The position numbers and the translations under genes were made by a program. A stretch of 64,000 bases of DNA from Gemmatimonadales bacterium (lineage in GTDB: Bacteria; Gemmatimonadota; Gemmatimonadetes; Gemmatimonadales; GWC2-71-9), in the NCBI GenBank assembly GCA_036279355.1, contig DASUJH010000047.1, positions 33,611-97,610 on the forward strand, in the 5' to 3' direction. The first letter of the stretch is position 1. Each line of letters begins with the position of its first letter. Shown here piece by piece: positions 10,201 to 17,018 of the stretch. Under the pieces are notes generated by a model that was not told the DNA's origin, did no database searches, and saw only the letters and a list, made by a program, of their open reading frames with translations.

Positions 10201-10359
10201 CGGCGGCGAGAGATCGGGGTACGCATCCACCGGAAGGCGGGAAAACGACCACGCGCCGACCGCCGCGATGAGCACGGTGAAGAGCCCCACCACGAACCGC
10301 TGGCGCAGCGAGGCCGCGACCAGCCGGTGGATGATCGAGGGTGTGGCGTCGCCGTTCAT
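7258..10359 (-). CDS. Heavy-metal-type RND efflux pump (CusA/CzcA family)
   Basis: A 1033-residue inner-membrane proton-driven pump of full family length. The fourth transmembrane helix reads GAIDFGILVDGAVVMVEN, with acidic residues at about 401, 407 and 414, the pattern of the heavy-metal (HME) RND branch rather than drug pumps. Periplasmic porter domains lie between helix 1 (about 22-40) and helix 2 (about 348), and again after the middle of the protein. The probable substrate is a transition-metal cation; Cu/Ag versus Zn/Co/Cd cannot be decided here. The ATG overlaps the stop of the adaptor gene as ATGA. It is the last gene of a TolC-adaptor-pump run. Confidence 0.93.
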   Translation of the reverse strand: MNGDATPSIIHRLVAASLRQRFVVGLFTVLIAAVGAWSFSRLPVDAYPDLSPPMVEVITQWPGHAAEEVERLITVPLEIELNGLPQLKVVRSISLYGLSDVRLTFEDGADNYFVRQQAFERLPDAELPAGVTPSISPLSSPSGLVYRYVLDSPDRSAMELKIIDDWVIVRQYRSVPGVADDSPLGGETMQYQVLLDPARLAGAGLSVSNVVDALAANNANAGGGFYSEGGQFYYVRGLGRVATTDDIGDVVLANRNGVPVLVKNVGEVVIGHAPRLGQFGFNERDDAVEGIIRLRRGEQAQTVLKGVEAKTRELNDSILPKDVKIRPFYDRSDLVALTTRTVEDNLLRGIVLVVAVLILFLYDVRAGLIVAVTIPLSLLFAFICLDLKHIPANLLSIGAIDFGILVDGAVVMVENIHRQLALRAGTAYDITEVIAAAAAEVDRPIFYAVAVIVAGFLPIYVLSGPSGKLFSPMADTTIFALIGSLILTLTLLPVLSAWVLGRGVRERRNPMFEAIRRLYERALDRCLARPWATVVVSTVIFAASLVVALGLGAEFMPHLDEGAIWVRATMPYTISFDESSRIVPQIRAVLRSFPEVTVVANEHGRDDDGTDPTGFFNAEFYVGLKPYGQWHGAYRSKQELIDAINAKLTTFPGIIFNYTQPAEDAVDEAETGLKSALDVKLFGPDLVTLEHKGKEVKHALEQVRGITHVTLVQELGQPSLTVTPDRARIARYGLNVDDVNKLIEAAVGGVAATQVVQGERLFDLVVRLEPQFRESPEAIGNILVATPNGQQVPLKELAVIRVASGASFIYRQDNSRFIGIQYSVEGRDLAGAVNEARERVAAAVRIPSGYRVVWGGEYQEYTASRAQLRLVLPLTLFLIFLILFALYSNFKFPVITVLGVLLTAPVGGILALAFTGTPFSVSSGIGFLALFGVSVQTAVVYISYANELRRGGAAIADATREAALLRLRPIMMTALVAALGLLPAALATGVGTDSQRPFAMVIVGGMFSRLLISVLLMPVLYALVARPGDRLEV

Positions 10360-11591
10360 TGATTTTCCGCGAACTGCATGAAGAGCCCGCCCTGGGTCAC
10401 GATCCGGTCGCCCGCGGCGAGACCGCCGGTGATCTCGAACTGTGCGCCAAGGCGGTCGCCCACGTGCGCGCCGAGCTGCACCGGCCGCCGCGCGTAGCCG
10501 CCGCCAGGCAGCGCGAGGTACACGAACGGCAGGTTGTCCGCGTCGCGCAGCACGGCGGAGGCCGGCACGACGAGGCCCGTCCGGGGCCGGTGCGAGCGGA
10601 TCGACACCCGCACGAACATGTCGCGCTTGAGGGTGCGGTCCGGATTGGGCGTGAGCACGCGGACCGCCGTCGCGCGGGTATTGGGATCGACCAGCGCGCC
10701 GACGTAGGTGACGACCCCCGGGTACGCCCGCGTCGTGTCGCCGGTGAGCCGCACCTCGGCCGAGTCGCCGGTGGCGACGTAGGGCAGGTCGCCCTCGAAC
10801 ACGTTGGCCATCGCCCACACGCTCGAGAGATCGGCGACGGTAAAGCAGGGCGTCGTGTTGGCCTGGAGGAGCTGGCCCGGCGTGATGAGCCGCTCGACCA
10901 CCGTGCCCGAGATCGGCGCGCGCACCACGCCTTGCGCGCCCCGCGGCGCGCGGTGCTGGCGGATCGCGTCGAGGCCGGCCGAGTCCACGCCGAGCGAGCG
11001 GAGCTGCTCGAGCGCCGCAGCCCGGTCGGCGGCGGCCGTGGCCGCGTCGGTCTGGGCCTGTTCCAGGTCTCGGCGCGCGAGCGCGTCGTGCTGGAAGAGC
11101 TGCGCGTCGAGATCGGCGATGCGCTGGAGATTGGCGGCCGTGGCCTCCGCCTTCATGTAGCCGGCGACCGCGGCCGCGTAGTCGGGCGATGCGACGAGCG
11201 CCAGCGCATCTCCGCGCCGCACCCGCGCGCCCGGCTCTACCAGCAGGCGCGACACCGGACCGGAAATCGGCGCCAGGACCTGGGTGCTGATGTCCCCGTT
11301 GAACGCGACCGTGCCGGTTACTTCAACCGTCGGGTGGAAGGTGGATGACTTCACCTCCGTCACCTGAAGCCGCGCCCGCTGCTCCGCGGTGAGGCTGTCG
11401 GTGGCCGCCGTGGAGTGCGCGGCCCCCCCGCCGGTATCGGACCGCGCCGTAGCCCCGCCCGCAGCGGCATGGCCCGCCTCCGCGGCGTCCGCTCCGGCGC
11501 CGTCGTGCGGGCCGCATCCGGCCACCGCGAGCGCGGCCGCCGCACCGAGAGCCCGCCACACCGGCGCGCGCCATCTCCACCCGCGCCGCAT
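10356..11591 (-). CDS. RND efflux periplasmic adaptor, lipoprotein
   Basis: A 411-residue membrane-fusion protein that bridges the RND pump and TolC. The N-terminus is a lipoprotein signal ending in AVAGC (Cys at about 26), followed by an Ala/Gly/His-rich spacer. Then come a lipoyl-like half (ISGPVSRLLVEPGARVRRGD), a helical hairpin, the second lipoyl half (VVRAPISGTVVERLITPGQ) and a beta-barrel region (LSSVWAMANVFEGD), in HlyD/CusB order. ATG 11591 lies seven bases after the TolC stop; an in-frame ATG at 11615 would overlap tolC. The stop overlaps the pump start as ATGA, indicating translational coupling. Confidence 0.9.
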   Translation of the reverse strand: MRRGWRWRAPVWRALGAAAALAVAGCGPHDGAGADAAEAGHAAAGGATARSDTGGGAAHSTAATDSLTAEQRARLQVTEVKSSTFHPTVEVTGTVAFNGDISTQVLAPISGPVSRLLVEPGARVRRGDALALVASPDYAAAVAGYMKAEATAANLQRIADLDAQLFQHDALARRDLEQAQTDAATAAADRAAALEQLRSLGVDSAGLDAIRQHRAPRGAQGVVRAPISGTVVERLITPGQLLQANTTPCFTVADLSSVWAMANVFEGDLPYVATGDSAEVRLTGDTTRAYPGVVTYVGALVDPNTRATAVRVLTPNPDRTLKRDMFVRVSIRSHRPRTGLVVPASAVLRDADNLPFVYLALPGGGYARRPVQLGAHVGDRLGAQFEITGGLAAGDRIVTQGGLFMQFAENQ

Positions 11592-11598
11592 CTTCACC

Positions 11599-12906
11599 CT
11601 AGTGATCATTGGCATCTCCGTCCGGCGTGCCGCCGGAAATCGTTTCGAGCGGCGCGCCGGCCGCGCGCTCGAGCTCCGCGCGCGCATCGTTGGCGGCCCC
11701 CAGGGCATCGGCGTACTGACCCTCGGCGTCGAGCAGCGTGCGGCGCGCGTCGAGCACCTCGAGCGCCGACGAGCCGCCGAGCCCGTAGCTCGTGAGGGCG
11801 ATGTCGAGCGCACGGCGCGCCTCCGGCAGCAGCTCGTCGCCCAGATAGCGCGCCTGCCGATAGGCGGCGTCCGCGTTGGCCCAGGCGACGCGCACGTCCT
11901 GCTCCACCTGCGCCGACTGGTCCCGGTACGCGGCCGCCAGCTCGCTCTCGCGGTGGCGCGACTCGGCCACCTCGCCGCGCTGGTGGTTCCAGAAGAAGAG
12001 CGGCACCGTGAAGCCGAGCGTCGTGGTGTAGGAGTTGGGTACGCCGTCCACGAAGTTCTTTTCGACCTCGAAGGAGAGGTCGGGCATCCAGTACTGCCTG
12101 GCGAGCGAGGTGGCGGCATGCGCGCCGGCCTGCTGGCTCAGCAGGCCGTGCAGCTCGGGCCGGGACGCATGCGCCGTCCGCACCAGCGCGTCGAGCGCGG
12201 GCAGGCCGGGCGGCACCGAGAGCGAATCGGAGAGCGCCACCGGCGCGCCCACCGCGCGGCCGAGCAAACGGTTGAGGTTGGACCGGGCGGTGCTGATGTC
12301 GCGCCCGTTCGCGATGAGCGCGTTCTCCGCGGCGGCGACATCCACCTTGGCCTTGAGGACGTCGAGCCGAGCCGCGGTGCCCGCGTCGAACCTCGCTTCG
12401 GTCTTCTTGAGAAAATCCTCGGCGAGTGCCTTCCCCTCGGTGAGATCGCTCCGGTGCCGCTCAGCCACCAGCAGCGCGTCGTACGCCTGCGCCGTGGCCG
12501 ACGCCGTCTGCTGCTGGAGCTGCGCGTAGCCGAACTGGACGGCCTCGAGATCCCCGCGGCTCACGGCGCCGCGCAGGTGGAATTTCTGGGGGAACGGCAC
12601 GGTGAGACCGACCGCAAAATCGCCCCCCGTGTTGCCCCCGGGACGAAATACGTTCGGCTGGCCGAGGAGATCGGCGGAGACCGTCGGGTCGGGAAAGGCG
12701 CTGGCCTCGACCACGCGCGCCTCTGCCTCCGCGATCTGCTCGCGGGCCACATGCAGCCCCGGATTGCGGGCCAGCGCCGTATCGACGGCGGCCCGCCGGC
12801 TCAGAGCAAGTGTGTCGGCCCGGCTCTGCGCCCACGCCGGGCGGGCGGCAATTGCCGCGCACGCCCCGGCGATGCCCAGGACGAGCATCCTCCGTACAAG
12901 ATCCAC
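11599..12906 (-). CDS. TolC-family outer membrane efflux protein
   Basis: 435 residues with a signal peptide ending near ARPAWA-QS and two repeated outer-membrane-efflux halves rich in long helices (AVDTALARNPGLHVAREQI and the second half ending YGLGGSSALEVLDARRTLL). This is the CusC/CzcC type that forms the outer-membrane duct of a tripartite pump. The GTG at 12906 has GGAGG five bases upstream, a better signal than the ATG at 12888. It sits immediately before the adaptor and pump genes on the same strand, so the three form one efflux unit. Confidence 0.9.
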   Translation of the reverse strand: MDLVRRMLVLGIAGACAAIAARPAWAQSRADTLALSRRAAVDTALARNPGLHVAREQIAEAEARVVEASAFPDPTVSADLLGQPNVFRPGGNTGGDFAVGLTVPFPQKFHLRGAVSRGDLEAVQFGYAQLQQQTASATAQAYDALLVAERHRSDLTEGKALAEDFLKKTEARFDAGTAARLDVLKAKVDVAAAENALIANGRDISTARSNLNRLLGRAVGAPVALSDSLSVPPGLPALDALVRTAHASRPELHGLLSQQAGAHAATSLARQYWMPDLSFEVEKNFVDGVPNSYTTTLGFTVPLFFWNHQRGEVAESRHRESELAAAYRDQSAQVEQDVRVAWANADAAYRQARYLGDELLPEARRALDIALTSYGLGGSSALEVLDARRTLLDAEGQYADALGAANDARAELERAAGAPLETISGGTPDGDANDH

Positions 12907-12984
12907 CGCAGCCTCCGAATTGTCCGGCGCGAGCCGGAATTCGTGCCGACGATCCGGGTCAGTCGAGCGGCCCGGAACGAAGCA

Positions 12985-13335
12985 TCAGGCGAGCGGCGGC
13001 GGTGGTGCGCGAGGTTGGGGGAGGGTGCGGCGGTCGAAACTCGGAAGCGCGGCGATCGGCGCGGGCGGCTGCCGCGTCTCGACCACCGGCGCGAGCCGCG
13101 CGGCGACCTTGAACGGCGTCGCGAGCCGGGGGCCGGGCAGCGTGCTGCCCAGCATGCAGCGGTCACCGTGGCCGCAGACGGTGCCGGCCGCCTCGTAGTG
13201 CGGACCGGTGGCGCCGCGCGCCACGCCCGAGCGATGGAAGGCCAGCGCGTCGAACGCGGACAGGCCGAAACTCCCGGCCGAGAAGATGACGGTCAGGAGC
13301 AGCGCCGAGAGGCGGCTGGACCTCGAGCGGGACAT
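12985..13335 (-). CDS. Small secreted or anchored protein with CxHxxxC motif, efflux-linked
   Basis: 116 residues beginning with a basic n-region and a hydrophobic helix (LSALLLTVIFSAGSFGLSAF), likely a signal peptide or anchor. A short region around residues 53-60 has VCGHGDRCM, giving Cys-x-His-x3-Cys with a nearby Met, which could bind metal. The tail is Pro/Arg-rich. I recognise no family. The gene lies 78 bp before tolC and 15 bp after the lipid kinase gene, all on one strand, so a role with the metal pump is plausible but inferred. Coding status rests on the signal-like N-terminus and the genomic fit. Confidence 0.55.
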   Translation of the reverse strand: MSRSRSSRLSALLLTVIFSAGSFGLSAFDALAFHRSGVARGATGPHYEAAGTVCGHGDRCMLGSTLPGPRLATPFKVAARLAPVVETRQPPAPIAALPSFDRRTLPQPRAPPPPLA

Positions 13336-13350
13336 GGTGCCGAAGATATC

Positions 13351-14286
13351 TCAGTATAGGGGATGCACAACCGGGCCGGTGCAAGGTCCGGGCCCGGCAC
13401 CCCCCGCCGGGACCACGATCCGCAGGGCGTCCCGCGCCAGTCGGAAGTCGAGCGGCGGTTGCATCCGCGTGATCTCGCCATCCTGCGCGACGTTGAGCCG
13501 GTCGCGGTGCACCTCGACCCGGCAGTGGTCGACCAGGACACTGTCGATGAGGAAGCCGGCCGATTCGGCCACGGGCTCGTCCGCCCGTGGGTGGACGGAC
13601 GCGCCGCGCGCGTACGTCCGGGCGAACCGCCATGCCTGCCGGCGTCCGCGGAGCGCCGCCACGTGGAGCGCGCGGGCGCCGCCCGGTCGCGGTGCACCCA
13701 GGCTCGTGGGTGCGAGGCTCCGCTCGCCAACGCCCACGAAGAGGAGCGGCGTCTGGTACACGATCGCCTCGCCGCGGAGGTCCACCCGCACATGCAGCGA
13801 GTGCAGCTCGGTCAGGGTGCGGCAGGCAGCGAGCACGCTCGCCACGCGGTAGCCGACGTACGACTGGAGGCGGTCCCGCGTGCGCACGAATCGCACGTAC
13901 GCGCCGACCGAGCTGGTGTTGATGAAGAGCCGGTCGTTCACGTACGCCACGTCGACGGGGCGCACCGCGCCGTGCTGCGCCGCCTCGACCGCCCGGATCG
14001 CGTCGGTCGGAATGCCGTGGTGCCGGGCGAAATGGTTGAGCGTGCCGCCCGGGACCACGGCCAGCTCGACCGGCGTGCCGGCCAGCACCGACGCGGCCGC
14101 GGCGATCGTTCCGTCGCCTCCGGCCACGAGCACCCGTCGCGCGCCTTGGCGAACTTCTTCACCGAGGAGCGCAGCGAGCGTGTCCGGCGCGGCCTCGCGC
14201 ACCGCGAAGCCGCCGGCATGGCGGAGCGCGTCCGCCGCCGCGCCGGCGCTGCCGCCGTGCGGGTTTATGAACGCGGGAACGGCCAC
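13351..14286 (-). CDS. Diacylglycerol kinase-family lipid kinase (YegS/DagK-like)
   Basis: 311 residues. The catalytic-domain motif VLVAGGDGTIAAAASVL holds the GGDGT nucleotide loop, and PGGTLNHFAR replaces the usual PxGTxNDFAR. The C-terminal DGE(I) stretch (NVAQDGEITRM) is also standard. It should phosphorylate a diacylglycerol-like or sphingoid lipid at the membrane. The GTG at 14286 overlaps the 3' end of the PAP2 gene by 22 bp, so the phosphatase and kinase are co-translated and act on the same kind of lipid phosphate. No N-terminal membrane segment is seen. Confidence 0.88.
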   Translation of the reverse strand: MAVPAFINPHGGSAGAAADALRHAGGFAVREAAPDTLAALLGEEVRQGARRVLVAGGDGTIAAAASVLAGTPVELAVVPGGTLNHFARHHGIPTDAIRAVEAAQHGAVRPVDVAYVNDRLFINTSSVGAYVRFVRTRDRLQSYVGYRVASVLAACRTLTELHSLHVRVDLRGEAIVYQTPLLFVGVGERSLAPTSLGAPRPGGARALHVAALRGRRQAWRFARTYARGASVHPRADEPVAESAGFLIDSVLVDHCRVEVHRDRLNVAQDGEITRMQPPLDFRLARDALRIVVPAGGAGPGPCTGPVVHPLY

Positions 14287-14975
14287 CGGATCCGGGCGGC
14301 GTCGAATGCAGTGAAGCAGAGCAGGAGCCAGGCGCCGGCCGCGAGCACCCCAGCGACCACGTCACTCAGGTAGTGCACGCCGAGATACAGCCGGCTCACG
14401 GCGACGGCCGCGACGATCCCGGCAACACCGAGCCAGATGAGCACGCGGTGACGATGGGCGGAAGGCGTGAGCCGGGTCAGCGTGTGCGCCAGCAGCGCGT
14501 AGCAGAGCAGCGCCCCCATGACGTGCCCGCTCGGAAATCCGAATGACGCGCCGTGCAGAAAGCGTCCCGCGCCCGGTGGCCGCGGGCGGTGGATCTCGAC
14601 CTTCAACGCGGTCTCGAGCAGCTTGCCGCCGCCGAACCCCGCCGTCCACTCGAGCGCGAGCAGCGCTCGACGGCGCCATGCAAGTATCAGAACCGATGCA
14701 CCCGCCACTACCCACGGCAGCGGCGAACCCAGCAGGCTCACCACCGTGAACCAGCGCTCGCCGGCAAGCGTCGCGTGCGCACCGATCCGGAGAAAGACGA
14801 GCTTATCCCAGGAGGGCACCGTTCCCACCGGCAGCACCGCGCTCGCGAGCGCCGCGAAGAGCAGGGCCAATACCACCGCGCCCGCGGCGGCGAGCGCGAG
14901 CCGCACGGCGCCCGGCGCGCTGTCTTGACGCCCTCCCGCGCCGCCGTATAGTGGATGCTCCTCAGACGCCATCAT
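14265..14975 (-). CDS. PAP2-family membrane phosphatase
   Basis: 236 residues with about six transmembrane helices. The three phosphatase signature blocks are present: LKVEIHRPRPPG, FPSGHVMGA and SRLYLGVHYLSDV. Family members dephosphorylate phosphatidic acid, undecaprenyl diphosphate or related lipids on the periplasmic face. Two adjacent ATGs (14975, 14972) are possible starts, with no good Shine-Dalgarno. Only 12 bases separate the first from the ATG of the divergent gene at 14988. It is followed by an overlapping lipid kinase gene, suggesting lipid recycling. Confidence 0.9.
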   Translation of the reverse strand: MMASEEHPLYGGAGGRQDSAPGAVRLALAAAGAVVLALLFAALASAVLPVGTVPSWDKLVFLRIGAHATLAGERWFTVVSLLGSPLPWVVAGASVLILAWRRRALLALEWTAGFGGGKLLETALKVEIHRPRPPGAGRFLHGASFGFPSGHVMGALLCYALLAHTLTRLTPSAHRHRVLIWLGVAGIVAAVAVSRLYLGVHYLSDVVAGVLAAGAWLLLCFTAFDAARIRWPFPRS

Positions 14976-14987
14976 CCGGAGGTGCCC

Positions 14988-15317
14988 ATGTACGCCACGA
15001 TCCGCCACTACACCCCGACTCCAGGAACAGCCACCGCTGAGAAAATGGACGCACTGGGCCGCCAACTGCACGACGGCTTCGTGCCGATGCTGCAGTCGGT
15101 CCCCGGCTTTCACGCATACTACGCGCTCAACGTCGACGACCGGGAGCTGATCACCATCAGCGTCTTCGAGAGTCGATCGGGCGCCGAGGAGTCGAACCGC
15201 CGCGCGGCGGAGTACCTCGTGTCGAACCCGGCCCCGATCGACGCCGGGCGGCCGGAAGTCATGCAGGGCGAGGTGCTCACCTCGGCCGAGGCAGCCCGGG
15301 AAGTCGGCGCGCGCTGA
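14988..15317 (+). CDS. Small ABM/dimeric alpha-beta barrel-like protein
   Basis: 109 residues, soluble. It begins MYATIRHYTP, then has QSVPGFHAYYALNVDDREL and ISVFESRSGAEESNRRAAEY. This beta-alpha-beta-beta arrangement, with a central FxS strand and SNRRAAEY helix, resembles antibiotic biosynthesis monooxygenase-like dimeric barrels. No active-site assignment is possible. GGAGG stands just before the ATG at 14988 (seven-base gap). It is divergent from the PAP2 gene with almost no intergenic space, so its promoter must lie inside or across that gene. Confidence 0.75.
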   Translation: MYATIRHYTPTPGTATAEKMDALGRQLHDGFVPMLQSVPGFHAYYALNVDDRELITISVFESRSGAEESNRRAAEYLVSNPAPIDAGRPEVMQGEVLTSAEAAREVGAR

Positions 15318-15345
15318 CGCGCGGTCTGCCCCAAGCGAGCTTCGC

Positions 15346-15903
15346 TCAGGGCACCACGATCGACAGCGGGACGATCGTGGTGCCCCAGTGCAGCCACAAC
15401 TCCGCCGTTCGCCCCTCCACCACCGGAAAGTAGAACGCGAGCGTTTCCATGTGCGCGCCGCGGCGCGGCGCCACGGCGACGCGGAGCGCATCGTGCCCCG
15501 CCGGATATGGGATATGGAACACGTGCGCTGCGCGGCTCAGAATTACGGACCACTGCTCGGGTCCCGGTATCGCCCAGACGCTGTAGGTGCCGGGCGCCAC
15601 CGGCGCACCGTTCACCTTGACCGGCGTGCTGAACGCGATCGTGGTCGCGGAGTCGGCGCCGGGACACCACACCTTACCCCACGGCACGACCCCGCCGAAC
15701 AGCGTGCGCCCGCGCGCCACGGGGCGGTTGTAGCGGATCTCGATGCGGGTATCCCCAATCGTCTGCTCGACCGCGCCGCCCTGGCTCGGCTTCACCGCAC
15801 GAGCCGATTGCGCGGCGGCGGATGGGGGCGCTGCGCCGCCGAGCAGCGCGAGCATTGTGAAGAGTAGGAGAAACGGCAGGCGGCCGAGGCGGCGCCGCGT
15901 CAT
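15346..15903 (-). CDS. DUF2911 family secreted protein
   Basis: 185 residues with a cleavable signal peptide (hydrophobic stretch, then PSAAAQ-SA). The mature part matches the DUF2911 pattern: IRYNRPVARGRTLFGGVVP, GKVWCPGADSATTIAFSTPV, PVAPGTYSVWAIPG, and a C-terminal TAELWLHWGTTIVPLSI. Function is unknown; the family is common in Bacteroidota and Gemmatimonadota as exported proteins. Its ATG overlaps the stop of the HxlR regulator gene as ATGA, so the two are one operon. Confidence 0.88.
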   Translation of the reverse strand: MTRRRLGRLPFLLLFTMLALLGGAAPPSAAAQSARAVKPSQGGAVEQTIGDTRIEIRYNRPVARGRTLFGGVVPWGKVWCPGADSATTIAFSTPVKVNGAPVAPGTYSVWAIPGPEQWSVILSRAAHVFHIPYPAGHDALRVAVAPRRGAHMETLAFYFPVVEGRTAELWLHWGTTIVPLSIVVP

Positions 15904-16223
15904 CGCGTTGCCGGTTGGGCCAGGTGCCGCCGGCCCCAGCGATCCACCGCGTCGATGACGTCCTGGAGCGCCACCCCGGCGCGGGTGAGCTGATAGCTCG
16001 TCCGGGGCGGCATGGTGGATTGCACGGTGCGCTTCACCACGCCGACGGCCTCCAGTCGGTCGAGCCGCTGGGCCAGCGTCGTCGGATTGGCGCCCACCGC
16101 TCGGCCCAGCTCGTTGAAACCCTGCGGGCCTGTGAGAAGGGCGCGAATGATGTGCAGCGTCCACTTTTCCTGGAGCAGCTCGATCGACGCGTAGACCGGG
16201 CAAAAGGTCTCTTGGTCGGGCAT
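15900..16223 (-). CDS. HxlR-family transcriptional regulator
   Basis: A 107-residue winged-helix regulator. CPVYASIELLQEKWTLHII, FNELGRAVGANPTTLAQRL and SYQLTRAGVALQDVI are characteristic. Cys8 sits where redox-sensing members such as YodB and HypR carry their conserved Cys, so an oxidant or electrophile signal is plausible. The start at ATG 16223 lacks a clear Shine-Dalgarno; TACCAT five bases upstream could serve a nearly leaderless mRNA. The stop overlaps the DUF2911 gene. The divergent region toward the YceI gene holds a palindrome over a strong promoter, a likely target. Confidence 0.88.
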   Translation of the reverse strand: MPDQETFCPVYASIELLQEKWTLHIIRALLTGPQGFNELGRAVGANPTTLAQRLDRLEAVGVVKRTVQSTMPPRTSYQLTRAGVALQDVIDAVDRWGRRHLAQPATR

Positions 16224-16253
16224 GCCCCATGGTAACGCCGGCACTCGAAATGA

Positions 16254-16265
16254 TCAAGCGCTTGA
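16254..16265. promoter_or_regulatory. Palindrome TCAAGCGCTTGA, probable operator
   Basis: A perfect 12-bp inverted repeat between the divergent HxlR and YceI genes. It overlaps the first four bases of the -35 box of the YceI promoter, where a bound dimer would block RNA polymerase. A second short inverted pair, GTAG-CA-CTAC (16272-16281), lies in the spacer. Confidence 0.5.
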
Positions 16266-16290
16266 CATTATGTAGCACTACGCCTAGTAT
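16262..16290 (+). promoter_or_regulatory. Sigma-70-type promoter of the YceI gene
   Basis: TTGACA (16262-16267) and TAGTAT (16285-16290) are separated by exactly 17 bases. This is the best vegetative promoter match I found in the window. It points at the YceI gene, giving a leader of roughly 50 bases. The -35 box overlaps the probable HxlR-family operator. Confidence 0.7.
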
Positions 16291-16350
16291 AGCGGCCATC
16301 GGTGCGCCGCCACGGGGGCGGCGACAGCAACCTCTTTCGATGGAGTCGTC

Positions 16351-16929
16351 ATGCCGTCCTCTGCTTCACCCGCCTCCACCGCCGCGCCCGCCGGCGTCAC
16401 CCTCTGGGATATTGATCCCGCACACAGCAGCGCCCACTTTGCCGTTCGCCACATGATGGTGGCCAACGTGCGCGGCGAATTCGCCCGCATCACCGGCACC
16501 GTCCGGCTCGACAGCGCCGACGTCACCCGCTCATCGGTCGAGGCCAGCATCGATACCGCCTCGATCAACACCGGCGAGCCCGATCGAGACGCACATCTCA
16601 AGAGCGCCGACTTCCTCGATGTCCAGAAGTATCCCACCATCGAGTTCCGCTCCACCCGCGTGGCGCGGGCGGGCATCGGTGAGCTCGAGATCACCGGCGA
16701 TCTCACGCTGCACGGGGTCACCCGACCCGTCCTGCTGAGGGTCGAGACCGACGACTCCGAGCTCAAGGATCCATACGGAAACGTGAAGCGCGGCGCCACC
16801 GCCACGACCCGGATCAGCCGAAAGGACTTCGGTCTGGAGTGGAACGTGGCACTCGAGGCCGGCGGCTTCCTGGTGGGCGACGAGGTGAAGATCACCCTCG
16901 ACGTGGAGCTGTCCGCCAGGACTGAGTGA
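16351..16929 (+). CDS. YceI family protein
   Basis: 192 residues forming the lipocalin-like YceI barrel: WDIDPAHSSAHFAVRHMM, SASIDTASI-type strand (VEASIDTASINTGEPDRDAH), SADFLDVQKYPTIEFRST, LEITGDLTLHGVTRPV and a closing VGDEVKITLDVEL. Members bind polyisoprenoid lipids and many are periplasmic, but this one has no signal peptide and starts MPSSASPASTAAP, so it is probably cytosolic. GGAG precedes the ATG by five bases. It is driven from a strong promoter divergent from an HxlR regulator. Confidence 0.92.
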   Translation: MPSSASPASTAAPAGVTLWDIDPAHSSAHFAVRHMMVANVRGEFARITGTVRLDSADVTRSSVEASIDTASINTGEPDRDAHLKSADFLDVQKYPTIEFRSTRVARAGIGELEITGDLTLHGVTRPVLLRVETDDSELKDPYGNVKRGATATTRISRKDFGLEWNVALEAGGFLVGDEVKITLDVELSARTE

Positions 16930-17018
16930 GGCGGCGCACGGCGCCGGCCGATGTGGCCATAGATTGGTAGGGTGCAACTGTTGCGGCGCAAAACTCTGGC
17001 AGGCCGAGGCGGCACCCG

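Noticed and set aside
16223..16235. Fifth leaderless case at the HxlR gene (TACCAT, 5 nt before ATG)
   Set aside because: The spacing is shorter than in the other four, so it is noted in the gene entry only.
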